Shown here in pieces: positions 1 through 8,074 of a stretch of DNA of 45,418 nt. The stretch is from an uncultured Eubacteriaceae bacterium (GTDB lineage: Bacteria; Bacillota; Clostridia; Eubacteriales; UBA1433), in the NCBI GenBank assembly GCA_937880125.1, contig CALFLU010000059.1:1-45418 (forward strand), in the 5' to 3' direction. The notes below the pieces were generated by a model. It was not told the origin of the DNA. It saw only the letters and a program-made list of their open reading frames with translations, and did not search any database. How positions within the stretch are numbered: the stretch's first letter is position 1; each line of letters starts with the position of its first letter. The translations under genes and the position numbers were made by a program.

Positions 1-57
1 CCCTGGGCAAGCGCATTTTGCCCGCCGTTTCCGTGCGCAAAATGCGCTTGCCCAGGG
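1..57. repeat. Perfect 21-bp inverted repeat at the contig edge
   Basis: Bases 1-21 are the exact reverse complement of 37-57, with a 15-nt loop (22-36). The repeat lies inside rsmE and replaces what should be the conserved end of the protein. A perfect hairpin ending exactly at base 1 looks like a fold-back or library/assembly artefact rather than a terminator: there is no T-tract and it lies in coding sequence. Confidence 0.85.
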
Positions 58-715
58 AGACGACATCGGCGCCCGCCTCTTTGGCGCGCTGAACCTCTTC
101 GGGGACAAAGCCTCCTTCGGGTCCTATGATAAAAACGATTTCTGCGTTGCTGTCACCGCGCAAAACGCTTTTGAACGTCGTTGTTTTTTCTTCTTCGTAG
201 GCCAAGATGATGTGCGCCTTTGGGCTTAGGGCGCGCAGCAGGCCATCGAAATCTTTATAAATTCGCACTGCGGGCAGGCTGCCTGCGCCGCACTGTTTTG
301 CGGCTTCCTCGACAATGCGGCTATATCTGCTCAGGCGTTTTTGCTGTTGGGTTTCGTCGTATCTCACGTCCGTGCGCGCGGAGAAAAAGATATTGATTGC
401 ATCTGCGCCAATCTCTGTCGCCTTTTGCAGCACCGTATCGATTTTGGCGCCCTTGGGCATGGCCTGACACAGCGTGAGGGTGTAGTTTTTCTTCGACGCG
501 TTTTGCGACGCGCTTGTAATCGTTGCCGTCAGGCTGTCTTTGGTAAGGTCGACTACCGTGCAGGTGTAGTCGGTATGTGCGCCGTCGCAGGCGATGAACA
601 CATCGCCGGGGCGCATGCGCAGCACATTTTTCATGTGGTGCGCCTCTGCGCCCAAAACGCGCAGGCACCCGTCGTCACCCTCCAACGCTTCTTTATCGAT
701 AAAAATTCTGTGCAT
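1..715 (-). CDS. rsmE: 16S rRNA m3U1498 methyltransferase RsmE (3' end cut by window)
   Basis: The translation from ATG at 715 reads MHRIFIDKEALEG and continues with the RsmE pattern: an N-terminal PUA-like part (HHMKNVLRMRPGD), the TLCQAMPKGAKIDTVLQKAT segment, and the SPOUT knot motifs (FIIGPEGGF near residue 200, then SLGKRILRTETA). The family methylates N3 of U1498 in 16S rRNA using SAM. It starts 3 nt after the stop of the damaged prmA, so the two form one unit; prmA-rsmE is a common pair in Firmicutes. After RTETA the family normally continues with an Ala-rich helix. Here the last residues (GKMRLPR) are encoded by the reverse complement of the preceding sequence, so the final seven or so codons are probably an assembly artefact. 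Confidence 0.93.
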   Translation of the reverse strand, partial: MHRIFIDKEALEGDDGCLRVLGAEAHHMKNVLRMRPGDVFIACDGAHTDYTCTVVDLTKDSLTATITSASQNASKKNYTLTLCQAMPKGAKIDTVLQKATEIGADAINIFFSARTDVRYDETQQQKRLSRYSRIVEEAAKQCGAGSLPAVRIYKDFDGLLRALSPKAHIILAYEEEKTTTFKSVLRGDSNAEIVFIIGPEGGFVPEEVQRAKEAGADVVSLGKRILRTETAGKMRLPR

Positions 716-718
716 GAA

Positions 719-1587
719 TTATTCCTTTTTTTCTGCCAGCAGGCCGATCCATTCGCCCTCTTGCAGTGTTTGGGTGATTTCAAAACCGCTCTTTGTGAGG
801 GCGGCGGTCATTTCTTCTATTTGCGTATCCAATATCCCAGATAAAATAAGCTTGCCTCCCCCATTTAAATGCTCATTTGCCAAAGGCGTGAGTTGTTTGA
901 GAATCGGTAAAAGTCGCCTTCGAAAAACGTGATGTTGGTAACCTCGTTGAGCACGCTGTTTTTGCGCGCCGCTGCCACAGCCAGGCTGTCGCTGTCGCCC
1001 GCATACACATGAGAAGCGGCTAATTTGGAAGCCAAAATCGACAAGATGCCGCTGCCGCTGCCCACGTCAAAGACGCTGTGACCGGCTTTGACGGTCTTGG
1101 AAAGCAGGCGCATACACATGCGGGTGGTTTCGTGCAGCCCCGTGCCGAAGGCCGCTCCCGGCTCCAGCAAAATCACATGCTTGCGCTTTTGCTCTTCGGT
1201 GAGGGTCTCTTTGTCCCACAGGGGGCAAATGACGATGTTGTCCAACTCGGTAACGGCGTAATATTTTTTGTGCTCCTGCGCCCAATCGATGTCCATGATT
1301 TCGCGCACGTCTATGGTATAAGCCCCCAGTTCAAAGCCAAAGTCCGCAAAGGCTGCGATTTTTTCTTCGATTTGCGCAACGAGGCGCTCTGTGTCTTCTT
1401 CTTTGGTGTAGCCCACCACGCGGCAAAGCCCGTCGGGGGGCATAAGGTTTTTGGCTTCCCAGATTTCGTCTTCGGTGAGTTTTTCGCTGTGGGCATAAAT
1501 GGCACAGCTGTCAATGCCCACTTCGGAAAAAATCTGACAAAGGGGTTCTTCGGCTAAGGCACCGATGGTAATTTCGATTTCAAACAT
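719..1587 (-). pseudogene. prmA: Ribosomal protein L11 methyltransferase, broken by an internal deletion and frameshift
   Basis: The ATG at 1587 is preceded by GGAG. The first frame carries the PrmA N-terminal domain and the SAM-binding part: PGAAFGTGLHETTRMCM, then VFDVGSGSGILSILA, then FFEGDF, and stops at 865. The rest of PrmA is found in another frame of the same strand (LLPILKQLTPL, then GGGKLILSGIL, then EGEWIGLLAEKKE, with stop at 719-721). About 20-23 residues that PrmA normally has between the two parts, including the conserved ANIL catalytic segment, are missing. The total span (869 nt) is not a multiple of three. The family trimethylates L11. I judge it non-functional unless the gap is an assembly error. 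rsmE follows 3 nt downstream. Confidence 0.85.
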
Positions 1588-1620
1588 AGTCTCAACTCCG
1601 CATTTTTATTCAACGGGCTT

Positions 1621-1629
1621 ATTATACCA
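1621..1629 (-). promoter_or_regulatory. Extended -10 promoter for prmA-rsmE
   Basis: The minus strand reads TGGTATAAT (TATAAT at 1626-1621), about 34 nt before the prmA start, just after the terminator of the ireB unit. No good -35 box is visible 17 nt upstream; the TG dinucleotide suggests an extended -10 promoter. Confidence 0.55.
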
Positions 1630-1651
1630 TTTTTTGACTCAAAGCGCACAT

Positions 1652-1680
1652 AAAAAAACCGACTTGCAAAGCAAGTCGGT
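1652..1680 (-). terminator. Rho-independent terminator after ireB
   Basis: A perfect 10-bp stem (1658-1667 with 1671-1680, loop of 3) is followed on the minus strand by seven T residues. It closes the alaS-ireB unit 59 nt after the ireB stop. Confidence 0.9.
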
Positions 1681-1738
1681 GAGTTTTTATGCGTGTTTCA
1701 ACAACGGCTGAGTCTCAGCCGTTTGAATGACTGCGGCC

Positions 1739-1996
1739 TTATACGCCGATGGATTTTAAATAGGCTTTGATGCACTCTTCAATGAGCTCGTCGCGTTCCA
1801 CTCTGCGAATGAGCGCACGGGCGTTGTTGTGCGAGGTGATGTAGGTGGGATCCCCGCTCATAATGTAGCCCAACAGCTGGTTGATGGGGTTGTAGCCCTT
1901 TTCAAGCAACGCGGCGTTGACCTCGCGAATAACATCTTGTATTGCCTTTTCCCTGTCGGTTCCCAAACTGAATTGCACGGTGTTGTTGTCTTCCAT
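1739..1996 (-). CDS. ireB: IreB family regulatory phosphoprotein (UPF0297/YrzL)
   Basis: The product is 85 residues, full length for the family. It carries the typical sequence around FSLGTDREKAIQDVIREV and the segment NPINQLLGYIMSGDPTYITS followed by NNARALIRRVERDELIEE. In Enterococcus faecalis, IreB is a small substrate of the Ser/Thr kinase IreK and phosphatase IreP and affects cephalosporin tolerance; the biochemical role is not fully known. An AGG-type ribosome binding site lies just before ATG 1996. The gene is 102 nt downstream of alaS, the order usual in Firmicutes, but ruvX, which often follows, is absent; prmA follows instead after a terminator. Confidence 0.93.
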   Translation of the reverse strand: MEDNNTVQFSLGTDREKAIQDVIREVNAALLEKGYNPINQLLGYIMSGDPTYITSHNNARALIRRVERDELIEECIKAYLKSIGV

Positions 1997-2031
1997 TTTC
2001 TACCCTCCACATGTCGAGACATTACGCTATG

Positions 2032-2060
2032 ATTATATCTTGTTTCGGCTGAGTTTGCCA
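2032..2060 (-). promoter_or_regulatory. Possible promoter for ireB
   Basis: The minus strand has TATAAT at 2037-2032 and a weak -35 (TGGCAA, 2060-2055) at a spacing of 17 nt, in the gap between alaS and ireB. ireB may therefore be transcribed both alone and by read-through from alaS. Confidence 0.4.
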
Positions 2061-2098
2061 CAGTTTTTTCAAAATTTATCACATACTGCGCCGTTTTA

Positions 2099-4729
2099 TC
2101 AGGATAAGGCGCCGATTTTTTCTTCGATAAAGGCAAAGACTTCTGCGGCGTTTTGTGCCGAAGCAATGCCCGCCTGGGCCATATCGGGCCTGCCGCCGCC
2201 GCTTCCCCCTGCCAGTGCTGCGGCTTCTTTAATGACTTTGCCGCTGTGAAAGGCTGCGCCCACGGCCTTACTCGCCGTGAGAATCAGTGCGGTTTTGCCG
2301 TCTTTTTCGCCGATTAAGGCAATGACGCAGCGGGAGCATTGGTCTTTGATGTTGTCGGAGAGTGCTCTGAGTTCTTCGACGGAATTGTCGGTGAGAACAC
2401 CGCTGAAAAATTCAATATCGCCGACGGTTTTTGCGCCCTCTAAGATGTTTTTTGCCGTGTCTTTTGCCGCCGCCACCCTGCATTCTTCGATTTGGCGACT
2501 TAGAGATTTAACCTCGGCAAAGACATCGCGCACCTTGGCAACCAGACCGTCACGGTTGGATTTTGCCAACAGCTGCAAAGCCTCCAGGGTTTGACCCGCC
2601 TCTTCGGTGCTTTGATAGGCGTGGCGCCCTGTGGACGCCTCAATGCGGCGCACCCCTGATGCCACGGAGCCTTCGGACAAAATTTTAAACAGTCCGATTT
2701 GCCCTGTGTTGTCGATATGACAGCCGCCGCAAAGTTCCATGGAATACTCGCCCATGCCCACGACGCGTACGCGGTCGGCATATTTTTCGCCGAACAGCGC
2801 AATGGCGCCCTTGGCCTTGGCCTCATCAATGGTCATTTCTTCTTTTTGCACCGCCAGTGCGTCATAGATTTGCACGTTGACGGCGTGCTCGATTTGTTTT
2901 AATTCTTCTTTGTCGATTTTTTCAAAATGCGTAAAGTCAAAGCGCAATTTGCCGGGTTCCACAAGTGAACCCGCCTGGCTGACGTGCTCTCCCAGGGCGT
3001 TTTTCAGCGCCTGGTGCAACAGGTGCGTGGCGCTGTGGTTGCGCATAATGTCCATACGTCTGCGTCTGTCCACTTTGGCTTCCAGGGTGTCATCTTGATG
3101 AAAACTGCCCTTGGTGACCGTGATATAGTGCAAAATTTTATCGCCGGACTTTTGTGTATCGGTGACTTGTGCCGTGGCCTCAGCACTCATAATCAGCCCG
3201 CTGTCGCCCACTTGTCCGCCGCTTTCGGCATAAAAGGGCGTTTGGTTTAACACGACAATGCCGCTTTGCCCTTCGCTGAGACTATCTTTGGGGGAGCCGT
3301 CTTCTATGAGCATTTGCACGGTTGCGCAGGCGCTGAGCGCCTCATAGCCCACAAAGCGTGTGGGCGCAAGGGGCATGACGATTTGTGCGGTCTCGTCAAT
3401 CCAGCCTGCGATGTCCTTGGAGCGGTGCGCCTCTCTGGCGCGGCGTTTTTGCTCGTCCATGGCGCTGTTATAGGCCTCCAACTCAAGGCTCATGTGGTTT
3501 TCTTCCAAAATTTCCTGTGTGAGTTCCAGCGGAAAACCATAGGTATCATAAAGACGAAACGCCACTTCGCCGTCAAAGACGGTTTTGTTTTTACTTTTCA
3601 TATAATCGATGATTTCGTGCATCATGCCCAGCCCTTGGCTGATGGTTTCACTGAATTTTTCTTCTTCGGCTTTGATAATGCGCAAAATGAAATCTCTTTT
3701 TTCGTCCAATTCAGGATAGGCTTCCATGGATTGGTTGATGACTTTTTCCGCCGCCATGCCCAAAAACAAGTGATCAATGCCCAGCAGGCGTCCGTGGCGT
3801 GCCGCACGGCGCAGCAGGCGGCGAAGCACGTAGCCGCGTCCTTCGTTTTGCGGCAAAATGCCGTCTGCAACCATAAAGACCACGCTGCGAATGTGGTCGG
3901 TAATGACGCGAATGGACACGTCGGTTTTGTCCTCGACGCCGTAGGTTTTATCGGAAATGGAACACACGTAGTCCAGCACGTTTTTAATCGTGTCCACGGC
4001 AAAGATGCTTTCGGCACCCTGCATGACCATGGCCATGCGCTCAAGACCCATGCCCGTATCGATATTGGGAAAGTCCAGCGGCGTGTAGTTGCCTTCTTCG
4101 TCGCGGTTAAACTGCGTGAAAACCAAATTCCACACTTCCATGTAGCGGTCGCACTCACAACCCACGGCGCAAGTTTCGCTGCCGCAACCGTAGGCCTCGC
4201 CTCTGTCTACATAGATTTCGCTGCAGGGTCCGCACGGTCCTGTGCCGATTTCCCAGAAGTTATCTGCTTTGCCCAGACGAACGATTTTGTCTTCGGGCAG
4301 ACCCACGATGTTGTGCCAGATGTCATAGGCTTCATCGTCTTCTTCGTAAATGCTTACATAAAGCAATTCATAGGGAATGTCCATAACTTTGCGCATGAAC
4401 TCCCAGCTCCATTGAATGGCTTCTTTTTTAAAATAATCCCCGAATGAAAAATTGCCCAGCATTTCAAAAAACGTGCCGTGGCGCGCTGTTTTGCCCGTGT
4501 TGTCGATATCGGGCGTGCGAATGCATTTTTGGCAAGTTGTCACACGCCGTGCGGGCGGGGCTTCTTGCCCTGTGAAATAGGGCTTGAGGGGTGCCATGCC
4601 CGAGTTGATGAGCAGCAGGCTTTTATCGGTTTGGGGAACCAGAGAAAAACTGTGCAGGCGCAAGTGCTCCTTGGATTCGAAAAAAGACAAGTATTTTTCT
4701 CTGACTTCGTTGACTCCCATATATTGCAT
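2099..4729 (-). CDS. alaS: Alanyl-tRNA synthetase
   Basis: The product is 876 residues, the usual AlaS length, and is cytoplasmic. It charges tRNA-Ala with alanine using ATP. The N-terminal class II core is clear (RVTTCQKCIRTPDIDNTGKT, HGTFFEMLGNFSFGDYFKKE, FWEIGTGPCGPCSEIY, PNIDTGMGLERMA). The editing domain has its zinc-binding set H565, H569 (HSATH), C667 and H671 (CGGCH). The C-terminal DHHA1 domain ends with the Gly-rich GGSGGGRPDMAQAG motif. I chose ATG 4729 (MQYMGVNEVREK) because AAAGGAG lies 8 nt upstream; an in-frame ATG at 4753 has no such site. A T-box leader upstream indicates control by uncharged tRNA-Ala. Confidence 0.98.
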   Translation of the reverse strand: MQYMGVNEVREKYLSFFESKEHLRLHSFSLVPQTDKSLLLINSGMAPLKPYFTGQEAPPARRVTTCQKCIRTPDIDNTGKTARHGTFFEMLGNFSFGDYFKKEAIQWSWEFMRKVMDIPYELLYVSIYEEDDEAYDIWHNIVGLPEDKIVRLGKADNFWEIGTGPCGPCSEIYVDRGEAYGCGSETCAVGCECDRYMEVWNLVFTQFNRDEEGNYTPLDFPNIDTGMGLERMAMVMQGAESIFAVDTIKNVLDYVCSISDKTYGVEDKTDVSIRVITDHIRSVVFMVADGILPQNEGRGYVLRRLLRRAARHGRLLGIDHLFLGMAAEKVINQSMEAYPELDEKRDFILRIIKAEEEKFSETISQGLGMMHEIIDYMKSKNKTVFDGEVAFRLYDTYGFPLELTQEILEENHMSLELEAYNSAMDEQKRRAREAHRSKDIAGWIDETAQIVMPLAPTRFVGYEALSACATVQMLIEDGSPKDSLSEGQSGIVVLNQTPFYAESGGQVGDSGLIMSAEATAQVTDTQKSGDKILHYITVTKGSFHQDDTLEAKVDRRRRMDIMRNHSATHLLHQALKNALGEHVSQAGSLVEPGKLRFDFTHFEKIDKEELKQIEHAVNVQIYDALAVQKEEMTIDEAKAKGAIALFGEKYADRVRVVGMGEYSMELCGGCHIDNTGQIGLFKILSEGSVASGVRRIEASTGRHAYQSTEEAGQTLEALQLLAKSNRDGLVAKVRDVFAEVKSLSRQIEECRVAAAKDTAKNILEGAKTVGDIEFFSGVLTDNSVEELRALSDNIKDQCSRCVIALIGEKDGKTALILTASKAVGAAFHSGKVIKEAAALAGGSGGGRPDMAQAGIASAQNAAEVFAFIEEKIGALS

Positions 4730-4759
4730 AAATGATACTCCTTTAATTTCCAATTTTTT

Positions 4760-5005
4760 CCACTATAAAAAATCGCCCCTTGCGTAAAGCGCAGGGACGA
4801 CAATTTTTGCCGCGGTACCACCCGTGTTGGTCAATGTTGACCCACTCAAATCTTTAACGCAGAAAACGCAGTGCCCTACTTGGTTTCGGGCGCCATGCTC
4901 CAAAGCTGCTTTCTCGCCTTCTGTGCACAAATCGTTTCAGCTTGCCGATTCTCTCTGTGGTGCCCGTTGACGGTACTCTCTTTGTCATCGCAAATATTAA
5001 GCGTA
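4760..5005 (-). promoter_or_regulatory. T-box riboswitch controlling alaS
   Basis: The minus strand contains the T-box core GGGTGGTACCGCGG (4823-4810), followed by a terminator stem (4800 to about 4768) and a T run that ends about 35 nt before alaS. The leader is about 240 nt long. Stem I features include AGAGAGTACC near its base and AGAGAGAAT near its middle. A GCA/GCT triplet in AAAGCAGCTTTGGAGC (near 4911-4896) is a candidate alanine specifier codon, but I did not fold the RNA. T-box leaders read through into the synthetase gene when the matching tRNA is uncharged. Confidence 0.93.
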
Positions 5006-5011
5006 AGGTTT

Positions 5012-5040
5012 ATTATAATTTTATGGCACGCACTTGTCAA
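5012..5040 (-). promoter_or_regulatory. Consensus sigma-A promoter for the alaS T-box leader
   Basis: On the minus strand TTGACA (5040-5035) and TATAAT (5017-5012) are separated by 17 nt, a perfect consensus promoter. It lies just upstream of the T-box leader. Confidence 0.92.
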
Positions 5041-5083
5041 ATATTTTTGCGGTTTTGTTTGTTATCTTCCCCTTGGCGCAATG

Positions 5084-5109
5084 AAAAAGAGGGCGTTTGC
5101 CCTCTTTTT
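5084..5109 (-). terminator. Terminator after ilvD
   Basis: The stem 5085-5094 pairs with 5099-5108 around a 4-nt loop, and is A-rich on one side and T-rich on the other. It lies 27 nt after the ilvD stop. Confidence 0.85.
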
Positions 5110-5135
5110 TACCGACATTTATTTTATTTTTGTCG

Positions 5136-6818
5136 TCAGATTTCTTCATATTCCGTAATGAGCGGTGCGCCCAGGCTTACAGGACCCACCAGCTGGGCGT
5201 ATTGCGCCAACCAGCCTTTTTTGACCTTTGGCGGCGGGCATACCCACTTGGCTTTTCGCTCTTCGAGTGTTTTTTCGTCCACCAATAGCGTCAGCGTGCG
5301 CTTGTGCAAATTGATGTCGATCAGATCGCCTTCTTCAATGAGCGCAATGGGTCCACCCAGTGCGGCTTCGGGCGAAATGTGGCCGATGACGCCGCCGCGG
5401 CTGCCGCCGGAAAAACGCCCGTCGGTGATGAGCGCCACGTCTTTATCGAGCCCCATGCCGCCGATGCGTGCGGTGAGCGCCAGCATTTCCTGCATGCCCG
5501 GTCCGCCCTTGGGACCTTCATAGCGCACGACGATGACGTCGCCTTTATTGATTTCACCTGCGTCTAAGGCTGCCTTGGCTTCCAGCTCCGAATCAAAGAC
5601 GCGCGCGGGACCCTTGTGTTCAAACATTTCGGGCGCCACACCGGCGGATTTAATGACGCAGCCCAACGGCGCCAAATTGCCGCGCAGCACCATGAGTCCG
5701 CCCTCTTTGGAGTAGGGATTGTCCATGCGAATTACGTCGGTGTCCATGATTTTGGCATCTTTGACGACCTCTGAGAGGCTCTTTTGCGCAATGGTCAGCG
5801 AGCTGCCGTTGACATAACCGCCGTCGATTCCTGCTTTGATAACCGCTGATACGCCGCCCGCAGCGTCCAAATCCTGCATCAGGTGATGACCCGAGGGAGA
5901 GAGTTTGGAGATGTGGGGTACCTTGCGGCTGATGTCGTCAAAGTCGTCCAGCGTGACTTTGATGCCCGCAGCGCGGGCAATGGCGGGCAGATGCAGTGCG
6001 GTGTTCGTGGAACAGCCCAGCATCATATCCACGGCAATGGCGTTTTCAAAGGACGTTTTGTTGAGAAAATCGCTTGGTTTAAAGTCTTGTTCCACGAGTT
6101 TTACGATTTGCATGCCCGCTGCCTTGGCCATGCGATAGCGCTTGGCGTGTACGGCGGGTACGGTGCCGTTGCCCTGCACGCCGATACCCAACACTTCGGT
6201 CATGCAGCTCATGGAGTTGGCTGTAAACATGCCCTGGCATGCGCCGCAGCCGGGGCAGGCTTCTTCTTCAAGTGCGGCAAGCTCTTCGAGGCTCATTTTG
6301 CCCGCTGCCACCGCGCCATGGGCTTCGGTGATACTGATGACTTCCAACCGCTCGCCCTTTAGGGTACCTGCCAGCATGGGTCCGCCCGTGACGATGATCG
6401 TGGGAATATTCACGCGCAGCGCACCGATGAGCATACCCGGAATGATTTTATCGCAGGAAGCAATGAGCACCAGACCGTCGCAGGCATGTGCCTGGGCAAT
6501 GCTCTCCACGCTGTTGGCGATGATTTCTCTGCTGGGCAGAGAATATTTCATGCCTTCGGTGCCCATGGAGATGCCGTCGCAAATGGAGATGGTTTCAAAG
6601 TGAATCGGTGTACCGCCGCCCATGAAGATGCCTTCTTCGGCAGCACGGCTGAGTTTGTCTAGATTGGAATGGCCGGGAAAAATATTGGTCCAGGACCCCG
6701 CCACGCCGATAAAGGGGCGGCTGAGTTCTTCATCGGTAAAGCCCGCGCCTTTCATAAGCGCCCGCGAGTCGGACTTGGAACGTGTTTTGACGCGTTCGCT
6801 GATCAGTTCTTTTTTCAT
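5136..6818 (-). CDS. ilvD: Dihydroxy-acid dehydratase
   Basis: The product is 560 residues, the normal length for IlvD. It dehydrates 2,3-dihydroxy-isovalerate (and -3-methylvalerate) to the 2-keto acids in valine, leucine and isoleucine synthesis. The ICDGISMGTEGMKYSLPSRE block, the SCDKIIPGM block and CPGCGACQGMFTANSM are present, with cysteines placed as expected for an Fe-S cluster. The C-terminal half has the family blocks GPKGGPGMQEML and DGRFSGGSRGG. AAAGGAG precedes ATG 6818. No other ilv or leu gene is next to it. A sugar-acid dehydratase of the same superfamily is the main alternative, but length and motifs fit IlvD. Confidence 0.93.
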   Translation of the reverse strand: MKKELISERVKTRSKSDSRALMKGAGFTDEELSRPFIGVAGSWTNIFPGHSNLDKLSRAAEEGIFMGGGTPIHFETISICDGISMGTEGMKYSLPSREIIANSVESIAQAHACDGLVLIASCDKIIPGMLIGALRVNIPTIIVTGGPMLAGTLKGERLEVISITEAHGAVAAGKMSLEELAALEEEACPGCGACQGMFTANSMSCMTEVLGIGVQGNGTVPAVHAKRYRMAKAAGMQIVKLVEQDFKPSDFLNKTSFENAIAVDMMLGCSTNTALHLPAIARAAGIKVTLDDFDDISRKVPHISKLSPSGHHLMQDLDAAGGVSAVIKAGIDGGYVNGSSLTIAQKSLSEVVKDAKIMDTDVIRMDNPYSKEGGLMVLRGNLAPLGCVIKSAGVAPEMFEHKGPARVFDSELEAKAALDAGEINKGDVIVVRYEGPKGGPGMQEMLALTARIGGMGLDKDVALITDGRFSGGSRGGVIGHISPEAALGGPIALIEEGDLIDINLHKRTLTLLVDEKTLEERKAKWVCPPPKVKKGWLAQYAQLVGPVSLGAPLITEYEEI

Positions 6819-6918
6819 AAAAACTCCTTTTCTCTCCCCTGTTTGCTTTGTGATGTGCTAAAACCGCCAAGATGCGTTCGATGTGCGGGGAGTTTGGTTC
6901 ATGGTTTTTGATGATACT

Positions 6919-6924
6919 ATTATA
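6919..6924 (-). promoter_or_regulatory. Likely -10 box for ilvD
   Basis: TATAAT is on the minus strand at 6924-6919, about 100 nt before the ilvD ATG; no convincing -35 is visible. The roughly 95-nt leader contains no T-box motif that I can recognise. Confidence 0.45.
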
Positions 6925-6946
6925 CTATAAATCTGTTTATTTTTAC

Positions 6947-7090
6947 TTAGGTTTTATTTAAATCATCGTTCTCGTCCGGCGCGTTTTGCAGCAGGTTGAG
7001 CAGTTTTCGCTGCTGGATGTGCACCTCTTCGAGCATTTCGTGGATATCGCGGATAATGAGCTCGGCTTTTGGGCAAATATTTACAGGCTT
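6947..7090 (-). pseudogene. Short open frame, possibly the remnant of a small gene
   Basis: A 47-codon open frame runs from just after an in-frame TAG (7091-7093) to a stop at 6947-6949. It encodes a helical, charged peptide (KAELIIRDIHEMLEE and IQQRKLLNLLQ). It has coding-like composition but no ATG/GTG/TTG start with a ribosome binding site, and the putative ilvD -10 box lies just beyond it. It fills most of the 341-nt gap between ilvD and the kinase gene. I do not recognise a family. Confidence 0.3.
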
Positions 7091-7103
7091 CTATACAGAC
7101 ATA

Positions 7104-7132
7104 GAAAAACCCCGCACTTTCATGCGGGGTTT
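7104..7132 (-). terminator. Terminator of the two-component/ABC unit
   Basis: A perfect 10-bp stem (7107-7116 with 7123-7132, loop of 6), G+C-rich, is followed by a run of T on the minus strand. It lies 28 nt after the kinase stop. Confidence 0.9.
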
Positions 7133-7159
7133 AAAAATATTTGTTTCGTTTCTATTATA

Positions 7160-8059
7160 TTATGAAAGAATGGGCAGCTGAAGACAAACAGAAAAAACAG
7201 CGCCTCTCAATTGTGCCGACACTTGACCGCCCATGCGCCTGCTCAGTCCTTGCGCAATGGCCAGCCCCAACCCGGTGGATACATGCGTTCGGGCAGTATC
7301 GGCCTTATAAAAGCGGCCGAAGATTTGATTCATATCGATGGCATCGGGCTCTTTTACATCATTGGCGCATTCAAACAGCGCATGGCCGTTTTCTTGATAC
7401 AGGCGAAACGAAATGGCGCTGTGGCCGTGGAGCAGCGCATTTTTGATGATGTTTTGCAACACGCGCGCAAGGGCTTCTTCGTTGGCGCAGACGGTTAATG
7501 CCTCGTCGCAGAAGTCGACAAAGGGCTCAATTCCTTTGGCTTTAAACTCGTCGTAGAACGAAAACAGCACATGATGCACGCATTGACTGAAATGAACCGT
7601 CGTCAGGGCGGGCATGTAGTTTTCGTCTTGCAACTTGGCATAGGTAAAGAGCTCTTCCAGCATTTCTTTGAGGCTGCGCAAACGGCTTTGAATGACGTCA
7701 AGATAGTGGGCGCGCTCCTTTGGTGAGGGGCTGTCTGCCAATAACTGAAAATAGCCGTCCAACGAAGTCAGCGGTGTGCGAATATCATGCGACAGGTTGA
7801 CAATGGTTTCCTTTAGGGTTTCTTCGCCGGTTTTGGCGGCGAGTCTCTCCCGACGAAACAGCGCCAGCATGTCGTTGATGCTATCAGCCAATTCATCAAG
7901 CTCCGCAAAGGGCAGCTCTGCGGGCAAGGACAAATTGCTGTCTTGTTCTTTGATAAAGCGCAGTCGCCGGCAAGTTTTTTTGACTTGCCGACGATAGAAA
8001 ATAAGCAGGCTTATTGCCACTGCTGCAACCAACGTTGCCAAAATTGCCCAAACAATCAT
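7160..8059 (-). CDS. Sensor histidine kinase
   Basis: The product is 299 residues with one clear membrane segment (about 3-22) and no extracellular sensor domain. The H-box is NLSHDIRTPLTSL (phospho-acceptor His91), the N-box is QNIIKNALLHG and the G-box is STGLGLAIAQGL. The family autophosphorylates and passes phosphate to a partner regulator, here most likely the OmpR-type protein at 9897-10574. As no sensor domain is visible, the signal may come from the ABC transporter encoded between them, as in Bce-like modules, though this is inference. It is the last gene of the unit, 15 nt after the permease. Confidence 0.9.
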   Translation of the reverse strand: MIVWAILATLVAAVAISLLIFYRRQVKKTCRRLRFIKEQDSNLSLPAELPFAELDELADSINDMLALFRRERLAAKTGEETLKETIVNLSHDIRTPLTSLDGYFQLLADSPSPKERAHYLDVIQSRLRSLKEMLEELFTYAKLQDENYMPALTTVHFSQCVHHVLFSFYDEFKAKGIEPFVDFCDEALTVCANEEALARVLQNIIKNALLHGHSAISFRLYQENGHALFECANDVKEPDAIDMNQIFGRFYKADTARTHVSTGLGLAIAQGLSRRMGGQVSAQLRGAVFSVCLQLPILS

Positions 8060-8074
8060 TACTTCTCCTCTTCT

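Noticed and set aside
1..57. Hairpin as a terminator of rsmE
   Set aside because: It lies inside the coding sequence before the normal end of the protein and has no T-tract.
3266..4447. A 393-codon plus-strand open frame opposite alaS
   Set aside because: It is a mirror of the alaS reading frame, has no ribosome binding site, and its translation shows no family pattern.
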